A program made the position numbers and the translations under genes. From Ruminococcus sp. (GTDB lineage: Bacteria > Bacillota > Clostridia > Oscillospirales > Ruminococcaceae), in NCBI GenBank assembly GCA_017961625.1, contig JAGCWY010000138.1, forward strand, positions 1 to 54,772: a stretch of DNA of 54,772 bases. The letters run 5' to 3'. Below the pieces are notes generated by a model that worked only from the letters and a program-made list of their open reading frames with translations, was not told where the DNA came from and made no database searches. Below, one piece after another: positions 24,195-32,306 of the stretch. Numbering within the stretch: the first letter of the stretch is position 1; each line of letters begins with the position of its first letter.

Positions 24195-27100
24195 ATGCCA
24201 CTCAGAAGTGATATAAAAAAGGTACTTGTTATCGGCTCGGGTCCTATCGTTATTGGACAGGCTGCCGAATTTGACTACGCAGGCACACAGGCTTGCCGTG
24301 CACTTAAACAGGAGGGACTTGAAGTAGTCCTCGTAAATTCAAACCCTGCTACCATAATGACCGATAAGGCAATGGCGGACAAGGTCTATATTGAGCCTCT
24401 TACTCTTGACGTTGTAAAGAGGATAATAGAAATTGAGAAGCCGGACAGCCTTCTATCTACTCTCGGCGGACAGACCGGTCTTACATTGTCTATGCAGCTT
24501 GCGGAAGAGGGCTTCCTCGAAAGCCACAACGTAAAGCTCCTAGGCGCAGATCCTGAGACTATCCACAAGGCTGAGGACAGACAGGCTTTCAAGGACACTA
24601 TGGAAAAGATAGGAGAGCCTGTTATTCCCTCAAAGGTTGTAGAGACTGTTGAGGATGCCGTTGACTTTGCACAGGTGATACACTATCCCGTTATTGTCCG
24701 TCCTGCATTCACTCTCGGCGGAACAGGCGGCGGTATCGCACAGAATGAGGAGGAGCTCCGCGACATTGCAACTAACGGTCTCCGTCTTTCTCCTATTACA
24801 CAGATACTTGTTGAGAAGTGCATAAGCGGTTGGAAGGAAATAGAATTTGAGGTTATCCGTGACGCAAAGGGCAATGTTATAACGGTATGCTCAATGGAAA
24901 ACTTCGACCCTGTAGGCGTTCATACAGGTGACAGTATCGTTATCGCTCCCGCGGTAACTCTCAGCGACAGAGAGTATCAGATGCTCCGTACAGCTGCTAT
25001 AAACATAATCAAGGAACTGAAAGTCGAGGGAGGCTGCAACTGTCAGTTCGCACTTCACCCCACAAGTTTCAGATATGCTGTTATAGAGGTAAACCCCAGA
25101 GTTTCACGTTCATCTGCACTGGCTTCAAAGGCGACGGGCTATCCTATCGCCAAGACGGCTGCAAAGATAGCTATCGGCTACACTCTTGATGAAATAATCA
25201 ATCAGGTAACGGGTAAGACCTACGCTTGCTTTGAACCTGCGCTTGACTATGTAGTAATCAAGTTCCCCAAATGGGCTTTCGATAAGTTCGTTTACGCAAA
25301 GCGTACCCTCGGCACTCAGATGAAGGCTACAGGAGAGGTAATGGCTATAGGAACTAGCTTCGAGCAGGCAATGATGAAAGCTGTACGTTCCATAGAACTG
25401 GGCATGGATACCATGAACCTGAAAAAGCTTGAAAAGCTCTCTACTGAGGAGATACGCGAAAAGCTCCACGTAATCGATGACGAGCGTTCATTCTGTGTAT
25501 TTGAAGCTCTTAAACGCGGTATTACTCCCGAGGAGATACACGAGATAACCATGATAGACAACTGGTTCCTGTATAAGCTGCTGAACCTTGTTGAGCTAGA
25601 AAAGTGGCTCACTGAGGGAGAGCTTACGGAAGAAAAGTATGATATTGCAAAGCAGTATGGTTATCTTGACAGCACTATCGAGCGTATTTCCAGACAGAAG
25701 TGCCCCAAGCACAGGAGCGCAGTATACAAAATGGTAGATACTTGTGCAGGTGAGTTCAAGGCTGAAACACCATACTTCTATTCCACCTTCGATGAGGAGA
25801 ACGAGGCAAAGCAGTTCATAGAGCGTACCGACAAGGGCAAAAAGAAGGTCATAGTATTCGGCTCGGGTCCTATACGTATTGGACAGGGCATAGAGTTCGA
25901 CTATTGTTCAGTACACTGCGTATGGACGCTGAAAGAGCTTGGCTATGAGGCTGTTATCTGCAACAACAACCCTGAGACCGTATCCACTGACTTTGATACA
26001 GGCGACCGTCTGTACTTTGATCCTCTCACAAAGGAGGATGTTCAGTCCATTATCGAGACTGAGCAGCCCTACGGTGTTGTGGTACAGTTCGGCGGTCAGA
26101 CCGCTATCAAGCTTACACGTTATCTCTCGGATATGGGAGTGCGTATCCTCGGTACCTCTGCTGATATGATAGATGCGGCAGAGGACAGGGAGCGTTTCGA
26201 CGAGGTGCTTGAAAAGTGCGGCATACCGAGACCTGCGGGACATACGGTAATGAACACTGAGGAAGCTCTTGTAGCTGCAAACGACCTTGGATATCCCGTA
26301 CTGCTCCGTCCTTCCTACGTTCTTGGCGGACAGAACATGATAATCGCTCACTCGGATGCAGACGTCAAGGAGTATATGGGCATTATCATGAGCCATAATA
26401 TAGAGAATCCCGTACTAATCGACAAATACATGATGGGTACTGAGGTTGAGGTAGACGCTATCTGTGATGGCGAGGATTACCTTATCCCGGGTATTATGGA
26501 GCATATCGAGCGTGCAGGCGTTCACTCGGGCGACTCTATCTCTATTTACCCTGCACAGCACCTTTCAGATCGTATCAAGCGCATAATCGTTGAGTACACA
26601 AGACTTCTCGCAAAGGAACTCAATGTTATCGGACTTGTGAATATACAGTATGTGGTATACAATCACGAGGTATATGTTATCGAGGTAAATCCCCGTTCTT
26701 CAAGAACAGTTCCATATATCAGCAAGGTTACGGGAATACCTATGGTTGATATTGCAACAAAGATAATGTTCGGCGCAAAACTTAAGGATATGGGCTATGA
26801 GAGCGGACTTTACCCTGCCGGAGACTACGTTGCAGTCAAAGTTCCTGTATTCTCATTTGAGAAGCTCACGGACGTTGATACCATGCTTGGCCCCGAGATG
26901 AAGTCCACTGGTGAGTGCCTCGGCATCGGCAGAAATCTTGAGGACGCGCTCCTGAAGGGCCTTATTGCCGCAGGCTTCGACCTCAAGCGAGAGGGAGGAG
27001 TTCTTATCTCGGTGCGTGACAGCGATAAGAGGGAAATACTTCCTATTGCTGACAAGTTCGAGCGTATGGGCTTTGAGCTTTACGCAACATCGGGTACTCA

Positions 27101-27386
27101 GAGCGTTCTCCACAGGAACATGATAGCGGCAAACCTTGTCCGCAAGATATCTGACGGCGAGCCCAACGTAGAAACTCTTCTTGACAGTGGTAAGATACAC
27201 TATGTAATATCCACCTCCGCAAAGGGAAGACTTCCCGAGCGTGACAGCGTTAAGATGAGAAGAAAATCCATAGAGCGTTCTATCTGTAGTCTGACTGCTG
27301 TAGATACGGCGAAGTCGCTGGTAAAGGTGCTCGAATCGGGCAGAACTATCAACGATGTTGAGCTTGTGGATATCACCAAGATATGA
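24195..27386 (+). CDS. carB: Carbamoyl-phosphate synthase large subunit
   Basis: 1063 aa, full length. Two homologous halves each begin with a GSGPI(V/R)IGQ motif (near residues 13 and 556) and contain an ATP-grasp domain; the C-terminal about 130 residues form the MGS-like allosteric domain, where UMP or ornithine acts in known enzymes. GGAGGT precedes the ATG. Last pyr gene of the operon here; with carA it makes carbamoyl phosphate for pyrimidines (and arginine if present). A foreign-looking lipoprotein gene follows 18 nt later. Confidence 0.97.
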   Translation: MPLRSDIKKVLVIGSGPIVIGQAAEFDYAGTQACRALKQEGLEVVLVNSNPATIMTDKAMADKVYIEPLTLDVVKRIIEIEKPDSLLSTLGGQTGLTLSMQLAEEGFLESHNVKLLGADPETIHKAEDRQAFKDTMEKIGEPVIPSKVVETVEDAVDFAQVIHYPVIVRPAFTLGGTGGGIAQNEEELRDIATNGLRLSPITQILVEKCISGWKEIEFEVIRDAKGNVITVCSMENFDPVGVHTGDSIVIAPAVTLSDREYQMLRTAAINIIKELKVEGGCNCQFALHPTSFRYAVIEVNPRVSRSSALASKATGYPIAKTAAKIAIGYTLDEIINQVTGKTYACFEPALDYVVIKFPKWAFDKFVYAKRTLGTQMKATGEVMAIGTSFEQAMMKAVRSIELGMDTMNLKKLEKLSTEEIREKLHVIDDERSFCVFEALKRGITPEEIHEITMIDNWFLYKLLNLVELEKWLTEGELTEEKYDIAKQYGYLDSTIERISRQKCPKHRSAVYKMVDTCAGEFKAETPYFYSTFDEENEAKQFIERTDKGKKKVIVFGSGPIRIGQGIEFDYCSVHCVWTLKELGYEAVICNNNPETVSTDFDTGDRLYFDPLTKEDVQSIIETEQPYGVVVQFGGQTAIKLTRYLSDMGVRILGTSADMIDAAEDRERFDEVLEKCGIPRPAGHTVMNTEEALVAANDLGYPVLLRPSYVLGGQNMIIAHSDADVKEYMGIIMSHNIENPVLIDKYMMGTEVEVDAICDGEDYLIPGIMEHIERAGVHSGDSISIYPAQHLSDRIKRIIVEYTRLLAKELNVIGLVNIQYVVYNHEVYVIEVNPRSSRTVPYISKVTGIPMVDIATKIMFGAKLKDMGYESGLYPAGDYVAVKVPVFSFEKLTDVDTMLGPEMKSTGECLGIGRNLEDALLKGLIAAGFDLKREGGVLISVRDSDKREILPIADKFERMGFELYATSGTQSVLHRNMIAANLVRKISDGEPNVETLLDSGKIHYVISTSAKGRLPERDSVKMRRKSIERSICSLTAVDTAKSLVKVLESGRTINDVELVDITKI

Positions 27387-27404
27387 AAGGAAACATTCTA
27401 AATT

Positions 27405-27938
27405 ATGCAGCATAAAAAGATAATACTATTCTCTGTAATTATTGTTTCTGCATTTTGCTTTTTTAGTTGTGGAAAAGATACTAAAGGTACGCTTTCATCT
27501 TCGCTAAATACAGAGACACAAAATACATTTGATATTTCAAATGATTTTTCCGAAACAACTAATAGCGATGAAGATGATAATGCATATCTAAAATCTCAAT
27601 TAAATGAACTTGCAAACAATTTATTCCGTGAAGCAGATTATTATTTTTCTGAGTTTGTAACCGACGAAGATATTATTTACAGTAATGTGCGAAATGACGA
27701 TGGCTTTGGACGGGAAATTGTAAGACAATCGCCAAGAGTTGGGAAAATAGAATATATTTTTATTTTTGACTCAAACAAAAAAGTCGAAACTGCAATTGTT
27801 TGGAATTGCCTTAACGATAAAAAATATGTAGGATGCGGTGGCAAAATGGAAAGTATAGAGGAAATCAACGCACATAATTGGGACGAAGTATTATCGTACT
27901 ATGGCTTTAAAGAAGGCGAATATACTATTATCTATTGA
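27405..27938 (+). CDS. AT-rich putative lipoprotein of unknown function
   Basis: 177 aa. The signal helix (IILFSVIIVSAFCFF) ends at SC (Cys 22), a lipobox-like site. A Ser/Thr/Asp-rich linker leads to a C-terminal domain of about 115 residues with no family I recognise. Base composition is clearly more AT-rich than carB and uvrB (AAA, TTA and ATT codons dominate), and it is followed by two terminators and a dispersed repeat, suggesting recent acquisition. The ribosome site (AAGGA) is far from the ATG. It may be transcribed by read-through from the pyr operon. Confidence 0.65.
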   Translation: MQHKKIILFSVIIVSAFCFFSCGKDTKGTLSSSLNTETQNTFDISNDFSETTNSDEDDNAYLKSQLNELANNLFREADYYFSEFVTDEDIIYSNVRNDDGFGREIVRQSPRVGKIEYIFIFDSNKKVETAIVWNCLNDKKYVGCGGKMESIEEINAHNWDEVLSYYGFKEGEYTIIY

Positions 27939-28007
27939 GAAATCAAAAACGGAAAGCTAATTCAGTAAAGGCGGATATTATCCGACCGCGATATTATGAA
28001 TGATAAA

Positions 28008-28070
28008 GGGGACGCCCTCACTTGCAGGGCGTCCCCTCTCAAAAAACAGTCCACTGGACTGTTTTTTGAT
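28008..28070 (+). terminator. Double terminator ending the pyr/lipoprotein transcript
   Basis: Hairpin 1 is GGGGACGCCCT (28008-28018) with AGGGCGTCCCC (28026-28036), 11 bp. Hairpin 2 is AAAAAACAGTCC (28041-28052) with GGACTGTTTTTT (28056-28067), 12 bp with loop ACT and a T-run. Both stems are perfect; hairpin 2 is a bidirectional intrinsic terminator. Confidence 0.85.
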
Positions 28071-28170
28071 TCAACCCTTGCGATGCGCCTGTCGAATTCG
28101 GGACGCTGCCCCGAGCCCTGCCTGAGGCGCTGCCTCTGGACTCTGCCAAAGGAACACAGTCCCTTTGGAA
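28071..28170. repeat. GC-rich dispersed intergenic repeat with 12-13 nt CTGCC periodicity
   Basis: CTGCC pentamers start at 28106, 28118, 28130 and 28143, and CCAAAGG (28146-28152) pairs with CCTTTGG (28162-28168). The six-frame translations are spurious-looking. I recall similar GCTGCC...CCAAAGGG...CCCTTTGGAATCCC segments as dispersed repeats in gut clostridial genomes; this was not verified. Confidence 0.5.
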
Positions 28171-28213
28171 TCCCTTTCATACGTTCAGCCGATTTTTTCA
28201 GAAAGGTTAGAAA

Positions 28214-30175
28214 ATGGATCACTTCAAGCTATGTTCAAACTACGCTCCTGCCGGCGACCAGCCGCAGGCTATCGACAAACTTGTAAACGGTATAAATTCG
28301 GGCAAAAAGGAGCAGATACTCCTCGGTGTTACAGGTTCAGGAAAGACCTTCACCATGGCGAACGTCATCGCCCGTGTCAACAAGCCCACTCTCGTTCTTG
28401 CTCACAACAAGATACTTGCGGCACAGCTCTGCTCGGAGTTCCGCGAATTCTTCCCAGAAAATGCCGTGGAGTACTTCGTTTCATACTATGACTACTACCA
28501 GCCCGAAGCCTACGTGCCAAGCACTGACAGCTACATCGAAAAGGACTCCTCCATAAATGACGAGATAGACAAGCTTCGCCACTCGGCAACTACTGCTCTT
28601 GCTGAGCGCCGCGACGTTATCATCGTTGCCAGTGTGTCCTGCATATACTCCCTCGGAAGCCCAGAGGAGTACCGCTCGATGTGCGTATCAATACGTCAGG
28701 GTGCTGAGAAGCCGAGAGATCAGCTTATCTCGGAGCTTGTAAAGATACGCTACGAGCGGAACGATGTTGCCTTCGAGCGCAACAGGTTCAGGGTACGGGG
28801 CGACGTTGTGGAGATATTCCCGGCAATGTCTACGGATACTGCTATCCGTGTGGAGTACTTCGGTGACGAGATAGACAGAATATCGGAGGTCAACGCTATA
28901 ACGGGCGCGGTGCAGGCTGTAGTCTCTCATGCGGCTATATTTCCTGCCTCTCACTATGTTGTGGGCGACGACAAGCTTGAATCGGCAATCAATGAGATAG
29001 ACAGGGAACTTGCGGAGCGTATAGACTATTTTCAGAAGAATAACAAGCTCATAGAGGCTCAGCGTATAGAGCAACGCACTCACTACGACATGGAAATGCT
29101 GAAAGAAGTTGGCTATTGCAGCGGTGTAGAGAATTATTCCCGTATTCTTGCTGGACGTCCAGCAGGAAGCACTCCTCTTACCCTTATGGACCATTTTCCG
29201 AGTGACTTTCTCCTAATAGTGGACGAGAGCCATGTAACACTGCCGCAGGTAAGGGCTATGTATGCGGGCGACCGAGCAAGAAAGACCACTCTTGTGGAAT
29301 ACGGCTTCCGCCTGCCAAGTGCTATGGATAACAGACCACTGAACTTCGACGAGTTCAATGCACATATCAATCAGGCTATATACGTCAGTGCAACTCCCGG
29401 ACAGATAGAGCGCGAAAAGACAGATATCATAGTGGAGCAGGTGATACGTCCCACGGGACTTGTTGATCCGGAGATAATCGTGAAGCCCACCAACGGACAG
29501 GTGGACGATCTTCTTTCGGAGATAAACGAGAGAGTTGAACGCCATGAGCGAGTGCTTGTGACTACTCTTACAAAGAAAATGGCTGAGGACCTTACCTCCT
29601 ACTATGAAAAGCTGGGCGTGAAGGTGCGCTATCTACACCATGATATCGACACTATCGAGCGTATGGAGATAATCAAGGATCTCCGCGAGGGAGTGTTCGA
29701 CGTGCTTGTGGGTATCAATCTTCTCCGTGAGGGACTGGATATACCGGAGGTGAGCCTTATCGCAATACTGGACGCTGACAAGGAGGGCTTCCTGAGAAGC
29801 GAGACCTCCCTGATACAGACGATCGGACGAGCTGCAAGAAATGCCGGCGGACAGGTAATAATGTATGCCGACTGCGTTACGGGTTCAATGGAGAGGGCTA
29901 TAACCGAGACGGAACGAAGACGTTCATTGCAGATGAAGTTCAACGAGGAGCATGGTATAGTTCCCAAGACTATAATCAAGGACGTCCGCGATGTATTGGA
30001 GATAACATCAAAGACTAAGGTGGAGGAGAAGACCAAAAAGAAGAAGCTCTCAGCTGCGGAAAAGCAGCGAATGATAGACAAGCTAACTGTGGAGATGAAG
30101 AACGCGGCGAAGCTGCTTGAGTTTGAACATGCCGCATATCTCCGCGACAAAATAAAGGAGCTTCAGGAGAGCTGA
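28214..30175 (+). CDS. uvrB: UvrABC system protein B (excinuclease subunit)
   Basis: 653 aa, full length. Walker A is GVTGSGKT (residues 38-45), the damage-probing beta-hairpin region is YYDYYQPEAYVP, helicase motifs include DESHVTLPQ and YVSATPGQIE, and motif VI is QTIGRAARN. The C-terminal UVR coiled-coil motif (about 615-650) binds UvrC. Loads onto DNA lesions with UvrA and recruits UvrC. GAAAGG precedes the ATG. uvrA and uvrC are not in the window, and no promoter is clear upstream. Confidence 0.97.
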   Translation: MDHFKLCSNYAPAGDQPQAIDKLVNGINSGKKEQILLGVTGSGKTFTMANVIARVNKPTLVLAHNKILAAQLCSEFREFFPENAVEYFVSYYDYYQPEAYVPSTDSYIEKDSSINDEIDKLRHSATTALAERRDVIIVASVSCIYSLGSPEEYRSMCVSIRQGAEKPRDQLISELVKIRYERNDVAFERNRFRVRGDVVEIFPAMSTDTAIRVEYFGDEIDRISEVNAITGAVQAVVSHAAIFPASHYVVGDDKLESAINEIDRELAERIDYFQKNNKLIEAQRIEQRTHYDMEMLKEVGYCSGVENYSRILAGRPAGSTPLTLMDHFPSDFLLIVDESHVTLPQVRAMYAGDRARKTTLVEYGFRLPSAMDNRPLNFDEFNAHINQAIYVSATPGQIEREKTDIIVEQVIRPTGLVDPEIIVKPTNGQVDDLLSEINERVERHERVLVTTLTKKMAEDLTSYYEKLGVKVRYLHHDIDTIERMEIIKDLREGVFDVLVGINLLREGLDIPEVSLIAILDADKEGFLRSETSLIQTIGRAARNAGGQVIMYADCVTGSMERAITETERRRSLQMKFNEEHGIVPKTIIKDVRDVLEITSKTKVEEKTKKKKLSAAEKQRMIDKLTVEMKNAAKLLEFEHAAYLRDKIKELQES

Positions 30176-30208
30176 TACAGTATATTTATGTATTTAACAA
30201 TAATGAGA

Positions 30209-30225
30209 ATAAAATGAGATTTTAT
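30209..30225 (+). terminator. Weak AT hairpin after uvrB
   Basis: ATAAAAT (30209-30215) with ATTTTAT (30219-30225) and loop GAG. Only A/T pairs and no T-run beyond the stem; the sole terminator candidate for uvrB. Confidence 0.25.
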
Positions 30226-30256
30226 GCATAAATGCTTATAAAACGCGCAAAAGCTC

Positions 30257-30285
30257 TTGACATTTCAGTGTTGAAATGTTACAAT
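30257..30285 (+). promoter_or_regulatory. Promoter of the GH5 cellulase pair with operator-like inverted repeat
   Basis: TTGACA (30257-30262), 17 nt, TACAAT (30280-30285). The perfect inverted repeat ACATTTCA-GTGT-TGAAATGT occupies 30260-30279, from the end of the -35 box to the -10 box. A protein bound there would block RNA polymerase. A second repeat, AGTGCA/TGCACT (30299-30304, 30314-30319), lies near the start of the transcript. Confidence 0.8.
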
Positions 30286-30338
30286 ATACTCAACTATAAG
30301 TGCATCGGATATGTGCACTATGAGAGGGGAAATAAATA

Positions 30339-32240
30339 ATGAAAAAAATTGCACGCACAGCAGCGGCTTTAGCTTCTGCTGCGGTACTGACCTTTACCGG
30401 CACAGCTCCGGACTTCGGTCATACAAAAATGACGGCAAAGGCTGTTGACACAAATAACGACGACTGGCTCCACGCAGAGGGCAGCCGTCTATACGATATG
30501 AACGGCAACGAGGTGTGGCTCACCGGAGCCAACTGGTTTGGTCTGAACTGTATCGAGGGCGCTCCTCATTATCTTTGGAGCGGTGACTGCGACGACCTTG
30601 TAAGAGAGGTGGCAGACAGGGGAATAAACGTTATAAGATTCCCGATATCATCCGAGCTCCTAGTATCATGGATGAAGGGTGAGCCTCCGCAGCTCTCAGG
30701 CGGCGGAATGCAGGCAAGCTACAATCCTCCCGAGGATATGGACGACGGAAACGGCGGTATCATAAAAGCCGGCACCTACGGAAATATCAACAAGGAATTT
30801 GTTGAGGCTGACGGAAAGACCCTGATAGATACGGAGAGGTCATTCGATATAATCCTCGGTAAGCTGAAAAAATACGGTATCAAGGCCTTCATTGATGTTC
30901 ACAGTCCTCATACCGACAATTCCGGACATAACTACAATCTCTGGTATGGCAAGGCTGGAATAACCACAGACCTGTGGATAGAATCGCTGGTATGGTTGGC
31001 AAACAAGTACAAGGATGATGATACACTCATCGCCTACGATCTCAAGAACGAGCCTCACGGAAAGGGGCCAGAAGGTGAAGCGGCTGCAAAGTGGGACGGC
31101 TCCAAAGACGAGAATAACTGGGCTTATGCGGCTACAAGGTGCGCAGAGGCTATACTCGACGTAAATCCCCATGCTCTTATTCTTGTGGAGGGCGTTGAGC
31201 AGTCTCTCAGCGGAGCTCAGGCTGGCGACTACTGGGGTATGCCTGACAGAAAGACAAATTCACCATATATCGGTGCATGGTGGGGAGGAAACTTCCGCGG
31301 TGCAAGGGATAATCCCATAAAGCCGAAGCAGGGAACCTCACAGATAGTATACTCGCCTCATGATTACGGTCCGTCAGTATATGACCAGACATGGTTCGCA
31401 AAGGACTTCACGGAGAAGACCCTCCTTGACGACTACTGGTACGATACGTGGGCATATATCAATGCCGAGGATATTGCTCCCGAGCTTATCGGAGAGTGGG
31501 GCGGTCACATGGATGGTGGAAAGAATCAGAAGTGGATGACGCTTCTCCGCGATTATATGATAAATCACCATATCAACCACACCTTCTGGTGCCTGAATAC
31601 CAATTCCGGCGATACCGGCGGTCTGTGGAAGAGCTTCTCATACTCTATCAACGATGTCTCGGATACGAGCAATGGTACAACTATAATATGGGAAGAGGAC
31701 AAGTACGCGCTGCTTGAAAAGGCTCTCTGGCAGACACAGAAGAGCGGAAAGTATATCGGTCTCGATCATCAGATACCTCTGGGCAAGAACGGTATATCAC
31801 TGAACGATTTCTATTCATCATACGCTGCTTCTGAGGGAAGCAACCTTGACGGAGGAAAGACATCCAGCGGCAAGCCGGTGGATGCTGACAAGACCTCGGC
31901 TACCACCACAACAAAGTCGGAGCCAACTACCACAACAACTACTACATCAAAGACGACTACTACTTCAACAACTACAGTAACAACTGTGTCCGATGTCAGT
32001 AATCGTAATTTCGGAGATTCTAACTGCGACGGTACAGTGGATATGGGAGACGCTGTACTCATAATGCAGGCACTAGCAAATCCTAATAAATACGGACTTA
32101 AAGGCACTGACTCAAAGCATATAACAGAAGAGGGAGCTGCAAATGCAGACGTAGAGGGAGGAAACGGCCTTTCAAACAACGACGCTCAGGCCATACAGCT
32201 GTATCTCCTCGGAAAGTATACTAAGCTTCCTGTGGAATAA
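30339..32240 (+). CDS. Secreted GH5 cellulase with C-terminal dockerin (A)
   Basis: 633 aa. A signal peptide of about 35-40 residues is followed by a GH5 barrel (about 45-500; N-terminal VWLTGANWFGLN suggests subfamily GH5_1). The acid/base Glu 238 is in DLKNEPHG and the nucleophile Glu 386 in IGEWGGHMDGG. A Thr-rich linker (about 525-550) leads to a type I dockerin (about 563-633) with paired calcium-loop segments DSNCDGTVDMGDA and DVEGGNGLSNNDAQ. Predicted endoglucanase docked to a scaffoldin cohesin outside the cell. GAGGGGA precedes the ATG. First gene of a two-gene unit with a close paralogue 66 nt downstream. Confidence 0.93.
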   Translation: MKKIARTAAALASAAVLTFTGTAPDFGHTKMTAKAVDTNNDDWLHAEGSRLYDMNGNEVWLTGANWFGLNCIEGAPHYLWSGDCDDLVREVADRGINVIRFPISSELLVSWMKGEPPQLSGGGMQASYNPPEDMDDGNGGIIKAGTYGNINKEFVEADGKTLIDTERSFDIILGKLKKYGIKAFIDVHSPHTDNSGHNYNLWYGKAGITTDLWIESLVWLANKYKDDDTLIAYDLKNEPHGKGPEGEAAAKWDGSKDENNWAYAATRCAEAILDVNPHALILVEGVEQSLSGAQAGDYWGMPDRKTNSPYIGAWWGGNFRGARDNPIKPKQGTSQIVYSPHDYGPSVYDQTWFAKDFTEKTLLDDYWYDTWAYINAEDIAPELIGEWGGHMDGGKNQKWMTLLRDYMINHHINHTFWCLNTNSGDTGGLWKSFSYSINDVSDTSNGTTIIWEEDKYALLEKALWQTQKSGKYIGLDHQIPLGKNGISLNDFYSSYAASEGSNLDGGKTSSGKPVDADKTSATTTTKSEPTTTTTTTSKTTTTSTTTVTTVSDVSNRNFGDSNCDGTVDMGDAVLIMQALANPNKYGLKGTDSKHITEEGAANADVEGGNGLSNNDAQAIQLYLLGKYTKLPVE

Positions 32241-32247
32241 GCATTTG

Positions 32248-32274
32248 ACCGCAGGGCAAAGGATGCTTTGCGGT
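32248..32274 (+). other. Intercistronic hairpin between the two GH5 genes
   Basis: ACCGCA (32248-32253) faces TGCGGT (32269-32274), with inner CAAAG/CTTTG. No T-run follows, so it probably stabilises or processes the mRNA rather than terminating it. Confidence 0.4.
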
Positions 32275-32306
32275 AAAATAAATAAAAAAATGAGAGGGAA
32301 AAAATT

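Noticed and set aside
28101..28150. CTGCC periodicity considered as a CRISPR array
   Set aside because: Units are only 12-13 nt apart, five bases are shared, and there are no cas genes.
27962..28286. Overlapping frames on both strands across the double terminator and GC-rich repeat
   Set aside because: They translate hairpin and repeat sequence; no ribosome sites. I treat the interval as non-coding.
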